Of a stretch of DNA of 34,994 bases, positions 1 to 8,626 are shown one piece after another. A program made the translations under genes and the position numbers. Under the pieces are notes generated by a model. It was not told the origin of the DNA and did no database searches. It saw only the letters and a list, made by a program, of their open reading frames with translations. Source of the DNA: Magnetococcales bacterium (GTDB taxonomy: Bacteria; Pseudomonadota; Magnetococcia; Magnetococcales; JADFYX01); contig JADFZS010000054.1 in the NCBI GenBank assembly GCA_015232405.1, forward strand, positions 24 through 35,017, written 5' to 3'. Position 1 is the first letter of the stretch, and every line of letters starts with the position of its first letter.

Positions 1-539
1 GAGTTACAAAAGAGAAAACAATGGGGTTCCGTTCCATAATCCCATATGGCATTTAATGCTGGGAGCATTTTTTCATAAAGGGGAATTGATTAAGAAACGT
101 AGTGGATGTTTGTAAGTTTAGTACTGTTTAGTTGTTGGCTCATGGATTTGTACATGGGTTACGTATCCGTGTTGCCTATATTCTACCTAGGCCATAGTTG
201 TTGTACAAAATGTAGTTTCTAAATCTTAAAAGCAGGGCAAATGAGTATAAATCATAAATTGTGGTTGACAAAGAGACTCTCATAGAAGGAGTGAGCTTGC
301 TCGTGAAGTTTTTAAAGCACAATCTTCGCTAGCAAGCTCGCCCCTACAATCATATGCGTAATTACCTAATTTATATATTAAAATAATACTGTCAAAACAA
401 ATTGTTTAGTAGCTCCCCTCCATACATAAACAATTGTGATATGTGAAAACAGTTAGATTATCCACAGAAATATCTTTTTGTCCAATGCTAAAATTTTAAA
501 AGGCTTAAGGCCTAAGTACAGATAACTAAGTGGAAAAAA
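1..539. other. Intergenic region without a supported gene
   Basis: AT-rich stretch before the first gene. The only structure I can support is the REP-like doublet at 283-347. Two short frames on the minus strand start near 50-68 and stay open to the window edge, but neither has a ribosome-binding site. The rest holds nothing I recognise. Confidence 0.6.
283..347. repeat. REP-like inverted doublet (REPIN-type)
   Basis: Two imperfect copies of the same roughly 25-base palindromic unit face each other. The left copy (283-308) contains GTGAGCTTGCTCGTGAAG. The right copy (324-347) is the reverse complement of a unit containing GGGGCGAGCTTGCTAGCGAAG. Fifteen bases separate them. The core GAGCTTGCT with a flanking GTAGG-like head is the form of REP sequences described best in Pseudomonas, where pairs of REPs move as REPINs with the help of a RAYT transposase. 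No RAYT gene is in this window. The family assignment rests on remembered consensus, not on a search. Confidence 0.7.
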
Positions 540-1652
540 TTAAAATGGAGGCAGTGATCTTAGTGACTCTTTAATGGAAAATTGGCTTTTTTCAGATTGG
601 CGTTGGACAATAAGATCATGAATGATGTTTTGGGTAATTGAACTTTGCGACAAAACAATTTTCCAGTTGTTATCAAATGGATAGTGTTTCAACATAACAG
701 CATCACCTGATGTTTCTTTGTAATACCGGTTAAAACAAGCGAACAGGCCATTAATAGCAGTTATCCGTTGAATATTATCAAAATAGAAATCAATTACAGA
801 GTTAGTCATCTCCATCATTGATCGCATGTTTATGACTAAATCAACTGAAATATCTGGTATTTCACAAATCATCCAGCCCGGTGCAATCAAAAAGTCAAAT
901 TCTTCCTGAAAAATTGCCGATCCTTTTTGTTGCCAATCTTTATAGAATAGAAATTTTTTGTCTGGAAACCTGTGGCACAGATAATAGGTTTGTACTGCTG
1001 TTATTTCAGGAAGATCAAGCATAACGCATCGTACATTAGGTCTAGATTGTTTTATTTTTGCAATCAAGCCACCAAAACCACCGCCGATCTCCACAATTAG
1101 CGGTGCGTCTCTTTTGCAAACAACATTAAATATACGATTTATCTGATAAAAATAATACAAAATAGATAAATCGTTATCATTGATGGTAATTGTTTTCTGG
1201 TTTACTCCATCAGATGAAAATCTTGCCCTTAAAGTAGCAGGAGAACCAATGTCTGAGCTTGCAAATTTTCCGAGAAAGTCTAAGCCACAAATAGCTATTA
1301 TTAATTCAGCTCTACCTATTATCTCTTTTTGATGCTTTTCATCAGAAATTAATGGTCCAATTAGTTGCTTGTAGTCATGGTCTATTTTTTTTGATATTCC
1401 ACCATCTCCTGATTTATCCCAGCGAGTATTGCTTACTTTAATCAAATCATCATTGAACCCTAAGGATAGTGAGTTGCGTAAAAATGCAGGCCATGCTTTT
1501 GTTGTAATAATAGCCTTTTCATAATCAGGTGGGAAGAAATCCCAATGATTGCTTTTATCCTTAAACGGTCTGTTTTTACGAGCTAAGAGAAAATTTTCTA
1601 ACATATACGAAAAAGGGGGCTGCAAGGCTTCCAGATTTTCTATTTTACTCAT
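540..1652 (-). CDS. Putative sugar O-methyltransferase (NanM/TIGR04371 type)
   Basis: A 370-residue soluble protein with a Rossmann SAM-binding motif EIGGGFGG at about residues 188-195, followed by a VMLDLPE stretch (acidic residue after strand 2) and a late NMRSMMEM segment. This layout matches the TIGR04371 group of putative sugar O-methyltransferases, which usually sit in polysaccharide or glycan loci and are thought to methylate a sugar hydroxyl. The ATG at 1652 has a purine-rich AAAGAGG about 13 bases upstream. It stands alone: the next gene upstream on the same strand is ugpA, nearly 500 bases away across IS debris. No glycosyltransferase is adjacent, so the acceptor is unknown. It may have arrived as part of a larger glycan locus. 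The methyltransferase fold is firm; the sugar substrate is inferred from family naming. Confidence 0.72.
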   Translation of the reverse strand: MSKIENLEALQPPFSYMLENFLLARKNRPFKDKSNHWDFFPPDYEKAIITTKAWPAFLRNSLSLGFNDDLIKVSNTRWDKSGDGGISKKIDHDYKQLIGPLISDEKHQKEIIGRAELIIAICGLDFLGKFASSDIGSPATLRARFSSDGVNQKTITINDNDLSILYYFYQINRIFNVVCKRDAPLIVEIGGGFGGLIAKIKQSRPNVRCVMLDLPEITAVQTYYLCHRFPDKKFLFYKDWQQKGSAIFQEEFDFLIAPGWMICEIPDISVDLVINMRSMMEMTNSVIDFYFDNIQRITAINGLFACFNRYYKETSGDAVMLKHYPFDNNWKIVLSQSSITQNIIHDLIVQRQSEKSQFSIKESLRSLPPF

Positions 1653-1814
1653 GATTGGTAAAGGACCTCTTTATTCGTTTTATGGTTGATGTCAATGTTT
1701 ACCGATATTTACCAAGTTCCCAAGCTTGAAATCCAATCTACCAGAAATTGAATTCATAATCCATTTTCATGCCGATCTAGCACCCACCAGCAACACCATC
1801 AAGTTGATTTGGGA

Positions 1815-1997
1815 TCAACTACGGAATTGGGTCAACAGGCTGAGTGTTGTATTTTTCCCTCGGCGTTTTTCTGTGAGTGTGTGTTCCCCCGTGGAAGTCA
1901 ACCCTAACACTTCATCCAGTTCCCGGTAGAGGATAGGACCAGCATCAGTGATAACCTTAGTACCGTGAAATTCAACCTTCAATTTACGGTCAAAACC
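1815..1997 (-). pseudogene. IS1380-family transposase, N-terminal remnant
   Basis: Reading the minus strand from 1997 gives about 60 uninterrupted codons beginning GFDRKLKVEFHG, then TDAGPILYRELDEVLGLT, ending at a TGA at 1815. A stop codon directly precedes it. The pattern of a beta strand ending in FHG, then a DAG-LL-RELDE-LGLT helix, is the start of IS1380-family (DDE_Tnp_1-like) transposases, which are normally over 400 residues. Everything after the first 60 residues is missing or unreadable, so this is a dead fragment. It lies where ugpE would be expected, directly after ugpA. I could not identify element ends or a target duplication. Confidence 0.7.
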
Positions 1998-2101
1998 CTA
2001 CTTCAAATCCCGCGTTTTTCTGTCACCCAAAGAGTGATCCTCCAACTGTCAAATTGATACCATTAAACTGATTGAATTATATCATGTTTCAGGCATCAAC
2101 T

Positions 2102-2136
2102 CCCGGAATTTTGGGTATCTATCTGGGAAATCCGGG
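2102..2136. terminator. Hairpin just after ugpA
   Basis: Directly beyond the ugpA stop codon, CCCGGAATTT and AAATCCGGG form an imperfect stem with one bulged base around a 16-base loop. There is no T-tract, so it is a weak candidate for an intrinsic terminator. It could instead be part of the end of the neighbouring IS1380-like remnant. Confidence 0.35.
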
Positions 2137-3021
2137 CTAATAATGCACTTCTCGCTCTACATAACGAAATTGCACTACGGTTAAAAAGCCCACTATTATC
2201 ATCAATATAACCGATTGCACCGCAGAACTACCAAGGTCAAGCCCTAAAAAACCGTCGTGGAACACTTTATAAACCAGAATATTTGTCGCACCATCTGGCC
2301 CACCTTCGGTAACTTGGTGGATTATGCCAAAGGTATCAAAAAAGGCGTAGACGATATTTATTACCACGAGAAAAAATGTTGTAGGTGACAGTAACGGCAA
2401 GATAATTGTCCAGAATCTACGCACAGCACCAGCCCCATCAATGGCTGCGGCCTCTATTAATGAGCGGGGGATGGCCTGAAGCCCGGCAAGAAAAAAGAGA
2501 AAATTATAGGATATCTGTTTCCAAACTCCTGCCACAACCACCAACAATAGAGCTTGTCCACCATTTAGATGGTGGTTCCAGTCATAACCCAACCACTGTA
2601 AAAAATAGGCAAATATACCCACAGTAGGGTTAAACAAAAACAGCCACAAAACCCCAGCTACTGCAGGAGCCACCGCATAGGGCCAAATCAACAAGGTTTT
2701 ATAGATCCCTGCCCCCTTGATGATTCGGTCTGCCAAAAGAGCAAAAAGCAGGGATAGGGTTAACGAAAAAAAACAGACCAGTAGGCTAAAAATTCCGGTA
2801 ACTCCCAAGGCATCTAGATATTCACTATCAGCAAATAAAATTTTAAAATTTTCCATCCCGACATAGACAGACTCAAGACCAAAAGGGTCTTCCATCATCA
2901 CCGACTGTATGAGTGCAGAAAAGGCGGGCCAGATAAAAAAAATCGCCGTTATAATTAGCTGTGGAGCCAGCAGTAGGTATGGCAGATAACGGCTGTTAAA
3001 TATAGTCTGTCTATTATCCAT
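2137..3021 (-). CDS. ugpA: sn-glycerol-3-phosphate ABC transporter permease UgpA
   Basis: Inner-membrane permease of the UgpBAEC importer for sn-glycerol-3-phosphate and glycerophosphodiesters. The 294 residues match the length of E. coli UgpA and resemble it closely along the whole chain: N-terminal [19 protein letters not shown], central [13 protein letters not shown], and the cytoplasmic EAA loop [14 protein letters not shown] (about residues 190-203), which docks on the ATPase. Six hydrophobic segments are visible. It follows ugpB on the same strand after 219 bases of hairpin-rich DNA. The partner permease UgpE and the ATPase UgpC, which normally follow, are not present downstream; an IS1380 remnant and an unrelated methyltransferase are found instead. 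The importer can work only if ugpE and ugpC are encoded elsewhere. Confidence 0.95.
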   Translation of the reverse strand: MDNRQTIFNSRYLPYLLLAPQLIITAIFFIWPAFSALIQSVMMEDPFGLESVYVGMENFKILFADSEYLDALGVTGIFSLLVCFFSLTLSLLFALLADRIIKGAGIYKTLLIWPYAVAPAVAGVLWLFLFNPTVGIFAYFLQWLGYDWNHHLNGGQALLLVVVAGVWKQISYNFLFFLAGLQAIPRSLIEAAAIDGAGAVRRFWTIILPLLSPTTFFLVVINIVYAFFDTFGIIHQVTEGGPDGATNILVYKVFHDGFLGLDLGSSAVQSVILMIIVGFLTVVQFRYVEREVHY

Positions 3022-3054
3022 ATTAGAGATATATCACACCCTTTTTGCCTAAAA

Positions 3055-3180
3055 ACATTAGGGGTCCAGGGGGATTATCTCCCTGGCGGGTTTGGGCAGA
3101 GCCCAAGGTTTTGCCTTTGTTTTTCAAGCCTTTAAATTTAAAAGCGTGGGGTTTGGGGCCTGCAAGGCCCCAAGGTTTTA
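3055..3180. repeat. Cluster of three GC-rich hairpins between ugpB and ugpA
   Basis: Three inverted repeats follow each other: CCAGGG and CCCTGG around 3066-3086, TTGGGC and GCCCAA at 3092-3106, and TTGGGGCC and GGCCCCAA at 3153-3173. The GC-rich arms contrast with the AT-rich surroundings. Read on the minus strand the order is a CCTTGGGGCC-type hairpin, a CCTTGGGC-type hairpin, then a CCAGGG hairpin running into GGACCCC. I recall similar dispersed intergenic elements in alphaproteobacterial and magnetococcal genomes. Within the transcript they could act as RNA stabilisers or attenuators that reduce ugpA relative to ugpB. Confidence 0.65.
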
Positions 3181-3240
3181 CTTTAAACAATGTAAATATT
3201 CATTGAAAATCTACTATTGCGTTTTTATAAACAACACCCA

Positions 3241-4572
3241 CTAACGAGATCTGGTTTTACTAACCCTCTCAAATTTACGCAGTAGTCTGTTGCCATTTTT
3301 TACAATGGCATCCAACCCCTTTTTTGCCGACCTTTCACCAGAAAGAACACCCTCTAGTTCGTTATAGATAATATCTCTGATACGGACCATATTACCAAAC
3401 CTCAAACCCCGTGAATTTTTACTGGGAGCAACCCTGGTCATCTGTTTTAGAGCCACCTCCATATCAGGATTTTTTTTGTAATAGCCGGATTGTTTGGTCA
3501 GCTCATAAGCATCTTTGGTAATGGGAAGGTAACCTGTTGATTGATGCCAATCTGCTTGAATGGCAGGGGAGGATAGATAGTTCATAAACTTAGCCACCCC
3601 GCGATATTCTGAACTTTTATGACCAGCCATTACCCATAAACTTGCCCCACCAATGATGGTGTTTTGTGGAGTATCCACAACATCGGACCAATAGGGTAGT
3701 TCACTGATGCCAAAGTCGAAATCTGCTGCTGCTTTAAAACCAGCATAACCGGCTGATGATTCAGTATACATGGGGCAAACTTCGCTGTTGAACTTGGCGT
3801 TGCCCAAATTGCGTCTTCCCCCATAAACAAATATTTTTTTGTTCTGCCATTCAACCAACTTGGATAGATGTTTTACCCCTAGCTCACCGTTGATAAGCAG
3901 TCGGGTGTCAAAACCATCAAAACCGTTGGCTTTGGTGCCAAACGCTCTATTGTGCCATGCCGACATATTTTCAAGATGAATCCATGATATCCACGCAGTG
4001 GAGAAGCCACACTCATAACCAGCCTGTAATAATTTTTTTGAATAATCTTCAACCTGCTGCCAGGTTTTAGGTGGTTTTTCTGGATCAAGGCCAGCTTTTT
4101 TAAATGCTTTTTTATTGTAATACAAAACAGGGGTAGAGCTATTAAAAGGTAGAGAGAGCATCTCCCCATCCATACTGGTGTAATAACCAGATATGGAAGC
4201 AATATATCTGCTGCTGTCAAACGGTTCTCCGGCTTGGGCCATCACTTCACTGATGGGGCGAATAGCCCTGCGAGCTGCCATCATTGTTGCGGTACCAACC
4301 TCAAATACCTGTAAAATATGAGGAGGACGACGAGAACGAAAAGCGGCAATACCAGCTGTCATGGTTTCGGTATAGTTACCTTTATAAACTGGTACTACCC
4401 GATATTGATTTTGAGATGAGTTAAAGCCACTAGCCAACTCATTGACCTTCTCGCCCAACTTACCACCCATTGCATGCCACCACTGGATATCCTCAGTGGC
4501 CTGTGCCGAGATAGGTAAAACCGTAGCCCAAACAAACATGGCGACTATAAAAAAATATCTTTTTTGTATCAT
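3241..4572 (-). CDS. ugpB: sn-glycerol-3-phosphate-binding periplasmic protein UgpB
   Basis: Periplasmic solute-binding protein that delivers glycerol-3-phosphate or glycerophosphodiesters to UgpAE. The start is placed at the ATG at 4572, not at an in-frame ATG 54 bases upstream, because GAAGGA sits 9-10 bases before 4572 and the product then begins with a clean Sec signal peptide (MIQKRYFFIVAMF, cleavage likely after SAQA). The mature part carries UgpB hallmarks: WWHAMGGKLGEKV, PVYKGNYTETM, GIAAFRSRRPPHILQVFE, GTATMMA, PFNSSTPVLYYNK, AGLDPEKPPKTWQ, IIGGASLWVM and TGYLPITK. At 443 residues it is of normal length. The 136-base gap before it suggests its own promoter or a reinitiated transcript from the upstream operon. 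No Pho-box-like repeat was obvious in that gap. Confidence 0.95.
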   Translation of the reverse strand: MIQKRYFFIVAMFVWATVLPISAQATEDIQWWHAMGGKLGEKVNELASGFNSSQNQYRVVPVYKGNYTETMTAGIAAFRSRRPPHILQVFEVGTATMMAARRAIRPISEVMAQAGEPFDSSRYIASISGYYTSMDGEMLSLPFNSSTPVLYYNKKAFKKAGLDPEKPPKTWQQVEDYSKKLLQAGYECGFSTAWISWIHLENMSAWHNRAFGTKANGFDGFDTRLLINGELGVKHLSKLVEWQNKKIFVYGGRRNLGNAKFNSEVCPMYTESSAGYAGFKAAADFDFGISELPYWSDVVDTPQNTIIGGASLWVMAGHKSSEYRGVAKFMNYLSSPAIQADWHQSTGYLPITKDAYELTKQSGYYKKNPDMEVALKQMTRVAPSKNSRGLRFGNMVRIRDIIYNELEGVLSGERSAKKGLDAIVKNGNRLLRKFERVSKTRSR

Positions 4573-4708
4573 CACAATAATTCCTTCATTAGGGCTGGTA
4601 AAAGTTGCAAAAAAATGGTTGATCAAGTTGTTGTTTATGATTTTCTCAATTACTACAAAATACTGTTATTTTAAACTAAAGTTGCACATGTAGAGATAGA
4701 GTGAACTG

Positions 4709-5320
4709 TTAAGGTTGCAGATCATTTTTAAATCGCTCCCAGTCATGGGAGCTGTCCACATCCCACTGATCGGGAAAATCTTGCCACTGCCAACCCATAG
4801 AGTTCAACCGCAATCTTGTCTCCTGGGCCACCGATTCTGTTCCCCATGGCATGTTGGTAAATAGAGATGGGGCAAATGTCGCCATTGCAATAAGTATATA
4901 ACCACCATCCTGGGCGGAGGCCATGACAACGGGAACTTCGTTAAGTGCTGCCTCTACCCGGTTTAATAGTGCTTTAGAAACTGAAACACCATCACCACCA
5001 AGAAGGATGACACTATCATATTTTTGCAACTCATGGGTGACAATTGCAGACATGCGTACCCCCAGATCACCTTCTGGCTGCTGGTATCTTTGGGAACTAT
5101 CAAGCAAACTATCAAAAAAAGGGTGTGTGGTGTTGGGAGTACACCATAATTTTAAATCTCTTTTTACCACCCTTTCACACCAGCTTTTACCAACCCCAAC
5201 AACATGGCTGAGAAGTTTTTTATGGGCGTTGGCGGCTCCTTGCGCCCCCAACGCTGGTATAAGCCGGGTTTTTACCTCCCCGGCAACCGGAGCACGACCA
5301 AGAATATTGAGAGATATCAA
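4709..5320 (-). CDS. TIGR04282-family (DUF2064) glycosyltransferase-like protein
   Basis: About 203 residues with the family pattern: N-terminal strand then GRAPVAGEVKTRL, EGDLGVRM in the middle, VILLGGDG, AQDGGYILIAM, and LFTNMPWGTESV near the C-terminus. The fold is a compact GT-A-type nucleotidyl/glycosyl transferase. Some databases name TIGR04282 an arsenosugar-biosynthesis glycosyltransferase, and the ArsM-like gene directly upstream agrees with that context. The start is uncertain: no ATG is available. A TTG at 5320 overlaps the stop of the upstream gene (TTGA), which implies translational coupling; a GTG at 5341 is the alternative. In place of the usual G-D-P motif it reads GGDGVSVS, a possible change at the nucleotide-sugar site. 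The acceptor is not known. Confidence 0.75.
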   Translation of the reverse strand: MISLNILGRAPVAGEVKTRLIPALGAQGAANAHKKLLSHVVGVGKSWCERVVKRDLKLWCTPNTTHPFFDSLLDSSQRYQQPEGDLGVRMSAIVTHELQKYDSVILLGGDGVSVSKALLNRVEAALNEVPVVMASAQDGGYILIAMATFAPSLFTNMPWGTESVAQETRLRLNSMGWQWQDFPDQWDVDSSHDWERFKNDLQP

Positions 5321-6456
5321 CAACAGCCCGTAGGCCCACACCCCGAACCACTTTTTTGTAAGGCATCACCACCACGGGTCTCAGTTGGATGGCGCACAGT
5401 ACCAGGAGATGCTGTAAAAATCGTCGGCTCAGGTAGGTTCTTTGGAGCCAGACGGATAAACTGATCGGCAAAAGGAGCCATACCCAAACGTTCAAACACC
5501 TGCTTGGATACGGCAATACGAACCCCAGCAGGAAAAACATTGCCAAGCTCATCCTCAACAACTGCCATGGGACCACGATAGATCACCCCGTGACCTTGCT
5601 CTATGTGCTCTTCATGTACCGATGAGAGAGGTTTGGTAGCAGTTAGGGTAACAGAACGAAACTCGATATCATCAACAACCTGCCAAGGTTTTTCGTCCCA
5701 TTTTTCAAAAGCGACTCCTGTAAAACCGACACTGCTGAACATCTCAATAAACTCAGACTCAATAAACGCCCCGGATATACAGCCGCTCCATAGCTCAGGA
5801 TCATCCTTTAGCTCTTGGGGAACCATCACATCGGATACTATATCCGATATCGCTATCCTTCCACCGGGCTTTACCACCCGAAAAATCTCTTCAACCATAT
5901 GCCACTTCATTTCATCATCCACAAGGTTGAGCACACAGTTGGAAATCACAAGATCCACACTTTCATCCTCAATCATGGGAGATTCTGCTCTTTGAGCAGC
6001 CATCCAACTATCAAAAGCATCAGCTGATGCTAGATCAGTTACTGGATTTTCAGCTAGATATTGGGAAACCCTATCCAGTGATAGAGCAAGATCTTGTATG
6101 CGCCCTTTATGGAAGACAACCCTATCATCTCCAAGTTGTTTAGCGATATCGTCTTGATATTTACGGGCCAGAGCCAGCATTTCATCGTTCATATCAACGC
6201 CGATAACCTGCCCCCCCTCTCCCACCAGTTGGGCAGCCATGTAACAGATTTTTCCTCCCCCAGAACCAAGGTCGAGAACAGTGTCACCTTTCTGCACATA
6301 GCTGGAGGGATCACCACAACCATAATCCCGATCAATTATCTCTTTGGGCAATATTTTTAACAGACCTGCATCATAAGAGACCGGGCAACATAGAGCCTCC
6401 ACTACCTTTGTAGCACCTTCTGTATAACGATCTCGTACATGATTTTCCATTCCCAT
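5317..6456 (-). CDS. ArsM-like arsenite S-adenosylmethionine methyltransferase
   Basis: A 379-residue SAM-dependent methyltransferase with motif I VLDLGSGGGK (about 60-69), GVDMNDEM, VDLVISNCVLNL and RVVKPGGRIAISD. The cysteines sit where ArsM proteins bind As(III): a CC pair at 23-24, one in SNCVLNL (174) and one in WSGCISGA (226). About 110 residues follow the catalytic domain, ending in a Cys-rich tail GSGCGPTGCC. Known ArsM enzymes methylate arsenite to mono-, di- and trimethyl forms, and some have Cys-rich ends. The ATG at 6456 lies one base after the lpxD stop and has GAGGAG about 10 bases upstream inside the end of lpxD, so the genes are cotranscribed. A TTGA overlap links it to the transferase downstream. 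No arsR, arsenite efflux gene or arsS is visible nearby, so arsenic as substrate is an inference. Confidence 0.72.
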   Translation of the reverse strand: MGMENHVRDRYTEGATKVVEALCCPVSYDAGLLKILPKEIIDRDYGCGDPSSYVQKGDTVLDLGSGGGKICYMAAQLVGEGGQVIGVDMNDEMLALARKYQDDIAKQLGDDRVVFHKGRIQDLALSLDRVSQYLAENPVTDLASADAFDSWMAAQRAESPMIEDESVDLVISNCVLNLVDDEMKWHMVEEIFRVVKPGGRIAISDIVSDVMVPQELKDDPELWSGCISGAFIESEFIEMFSSVGFTGVAFEKWDEKPWQVVDDIEFRSVTLTATKPLSSVHEEHIEQGHGVIYRGPMAVVEDELGNVFPAGVRIAVSKQVFERLGMAPFADQFIRLAPKNLPEPTIFTASPGTVRHPTETRGGDALQKSGSGCGPTGCC

Positions 6457-6457
6457 C

Positions 6458-7417
6458 TTAAGACTTCTCCTCAAATTTTTTCATGAAATCCTGAACTTTT
6501 TTCATAAAGTCCGGCAACTTTCTTGATGCAACTACCTGGGCCATGGCCTTGCGGTGGGGTTGACCAAACCATCCGGTCCAGGTAATGCCAGCTGGCACAT
6601 CGGATATCACCCCTGTTGAGGCTCCAATTCGCGCCCCTGCCCCAATTGTCACATGGGGGACACAACCAACCTGACCACCCATTAAAACACCATCTTCAAT
6701 GATGCAGGAGCCAGATATACCAACCTGGGCAACTATAATGCAGCTACGACCAACCTGAACATTGTGAGCGATATGAACCGCATTATCAATTCTGGTACCA
6801 CTGCCAATCTGTGTTGCACCAAATCTTGCCCTGTCTATGAAGGTTCCAGAACCAATATGGACATCATCATCAATTCTTACAATCCCAAAATGGGTTATGG
6901 ACTCCAAACTGCCATTTTCCAACTCATAACCAAACCCCTCGCCACCAATTACCGAGTTGGCTTTAATTATACATCTGGCTCCAATCTCACAGCGATCATA
7001 GATAACCACTCCTGCATGAATTGATGTACCCTCCCCCAACACAACACCAGCTCCGATGACTGCTCCCGGACCAATGGATACACCCTCACCAATGGTGGCT
7101 GTGGGATCAACATGGGCTTTTGGGTGGATACCAGAAAAAACCAGATACTCCTGCCCCAGCAGTTTTGCTGCCCGTGCCACATCAAGAGCTGGGACCTTGC
7201 TAACCAAACGGGGCTTGGCGGCAATAGCAGCCTCATTAGCCAACTCAGGAGGAACAACCAACGCCCCGATATCATCTACCATATCTAAATATTTTTTTGC
7301 CGTTACAAAAGATAGATGATCAACCCCGGCATCTTGGACAGGAGCTACCGAGGATACGGATATATCACCACCGAGATGTTCCAAACCTAAATCTGTTGCC
7401 AATTTAGAAAGCTTCAC
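6458..7417 (-). CDS. lpxD: UDP-3-O-acylglucosamine N-acyltransferase LpxD
   Basis: Third enzyme of lipid A synthesis; it transfers a 3-hydroxyacyl chain from ACP to the 2-amino group of UDP-3-O-acylglucosamine in the cytoplasm. The N-terminal uridine-binding domain (about 1-95) contains LSFVTAKKY, followed by a long left-handed beta-helix of hexapeptide repeats. The catalytic histidine is in HIAHNVQVG (about residue 218). At 319 residues it is slightly short of the usual 340. The start is GTG at 7417, supported by AGAGGG about 10 bases upstream. It lies 51 bases after rodA, outside the common bamA-lpxD-fabZ-lpxA cluster, so in this organism lipid A and cell-wall elongation genes may share a transcript. 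Confidence 0.95.
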   Translation of the reverse strand: MKLSKLATDLGLEHLGGDISVSSVAPVQDAGVDHLSFVTAKKYLDMVDDIGALVVPPELANEAAIAAKPRLVSKVPALDVARAAKLLGQEYLVFSGIHPKAHVDPTATIGEGVSIGPGAVIGAGVVLGEGTSIHAGVVIYDRCEIGARCIIKANSVIGGEGFGYELENGSLESITHFGIVRIDDDVHIGSGTFIDRARFGATQIGSGTRIDNAVHIAHNVQVGRSCIIVAQVGISGSCIIEDGVLMGGQVGCVPHVTIGAGARIGASTGVISDVPAGITWTGWFGQPHRKAMAQVVASRKLPDFMKKVQDFMKKFEEKS

Positions 7418-7468
7418 TAGTTAATTTCCCTCTTTATTTTAGATAACTTTTTTAAGTAACCCCATTGC

Positions 7469-8626
7469 TCAAACCGACCGTCCATGCTGCTTGGAATATA
7501 GACTCACATGACACAAAAACCCCATTGCCATCATTAGAGTCAACATTGAACTGCCACCATAACTGATAAATGGCAATGGAATTCCCACCACCGGCAACAG
7601 ACCGATAACCATACCTATATTAACCAACACCTGGAAAGCAAAAAATGATGTCATGCCAACACCAACCAACAGACCAAAACGATCACTGGCCCTGTTGGCA
7701 ATAATCAATGTACGAATAATTATAATACCATATAGCAGCAAAAGAGCTACACCACCAAAAAATCCCCACTCTTCAGCCAACACCGAAAAAATAAAATCTG
7801 TATGTCGCTCAGGTAAAAATTCCAAACGACTTTGAGAACCCACCATAAAACCCTTGCCAAATACCCCACCAGAACCGATGGCAATTTTAGATTGTATTAT
7901 GTGATAACCCGCTCCTAAAGGATCTTGCTCTGGGAAAAACAGGGTTAAGATGCGCTGCCGTTGGTAGTCATAAAGATAGTTCCAAGCAACAGGAACTGAA
8001 GCACCAAAAACAACCAGAGAACCAATAATCAATGTCCAGGAGAGACCAGATACCACCATTACCGTCACCCCCACAGATATGACCATGATAGCTGTTCCCA
8101 AATCCGGCTGTTTCATTATAAATATAGCCGGGACAGCTATCATCAAGAGTGGAACCGCCACACCACCGGAATCAAACCGCATCAAAGCTGCTCTATCGTG
8201 GAAATATCTCGCCAAAGCCAGCACCAAAGCCACCTTCATCAGCTCCGATGGTTGCAGCAAAAAACCACCAATGGACAACCAGCGTCTGGCCCCCATGCCC
8301 ATGGTTCCCATAAAAAAAACTGCTACCAATAGTGACAACGAGATACCATAGAACACATATGCGTATCGGCGATATAGCTTCTCCCCTCCCACAACGCCCA
8401 AAGATATCATAATAAATAGACCCACACCAAAACGGGCCATCTGTCGCCACAACAGAGGAAGATTATCACCGCCACCAGTTGCTGAATAGAGGACAACAAA
8501 ACCCACCGATGCCAAAATAATCAACATGGCAAACAGGCTCCAGGGAAAACGGGCAAATCGCTCTCCCCAGCCCAGAGAACTCTCCCCACCAAGGCCGAGA
8601 TATCCCCTTTTATCAGCTGTTTCCAC
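7469..8626 (-). CDS. rodA: Rod shape-determining SEDS glycosyltransferase RodA
   Basis: SEDS-family peptidoglycan polymerase that works with PBP2 in the elongasome in the inner membrane. About ten hydrophobic segments are visible. Family motifs include WLSIGGFLLQPSELMK, MKQPDLGTA, RHTDFIFSVLAEEWGF and GIPLPFISYGGSSML near the C-terminus. I place the start at GTG 8626, because GGAGG lies about 11 bases upstream; the in-frame ATG at 8644 would put that sequence inside the gene and has no site of its own. Either choice overlaps the end of mrdA, as expected for coupled translation. Confidence 0.95.
   Translation of the reverse strand: METADKRGYLGLGGESSLGWGERFARFPWSLFAMLIILASVGFVVLYSATGGGDNLPLLWRQMARFGVGLFIMISLGVVGGEKLYRRYAYVFYGISLSLLVAVFFMGTMGMGARRWLSIGGFLLQPSELMKVALVLALARYFHDRAALMRFDSGGVAVPLLMIAVPAIFIMKQPDLGTAIMVISVGVTVMVVSGLSWTLIIGSLVVFGASVPVAWNYLYDYQRQRILTLFFPEQDPLGAGYHIIQSKIAIGSGGVFGKGFMVGSQSRLEFLPERHTDFIFSVLAEEWGFFGGVALLLLYGIIIIRTLIIANRASDRFGLLVGVGMTSFFAFQVLVNIGMVIGLLPVVGIPLPFISYGGSSMLTLMMAMGFLCHVSLYSKQHGRSV

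Noticed and set aside
1..68. Two short minus-strand frames open to the window edge
   Set aside because: No ribosome-binding site, no recognisable sequence, and the frames overlap each other; cannot be told from chance.
1726..1929. Plus-strand frame of 67 residues
   Set aside because: It lies antisense to the IS1380 transposase remnant, whose protein similarity is on the minus strand; the plus frame has no ribosome site or known pattern.
4573..4626. 18-residue N-terminal extension of UgpB
   Set aside because: The later ATG has a proper ribosome site and gives a standard signal peptide; the extension would disrupt it.
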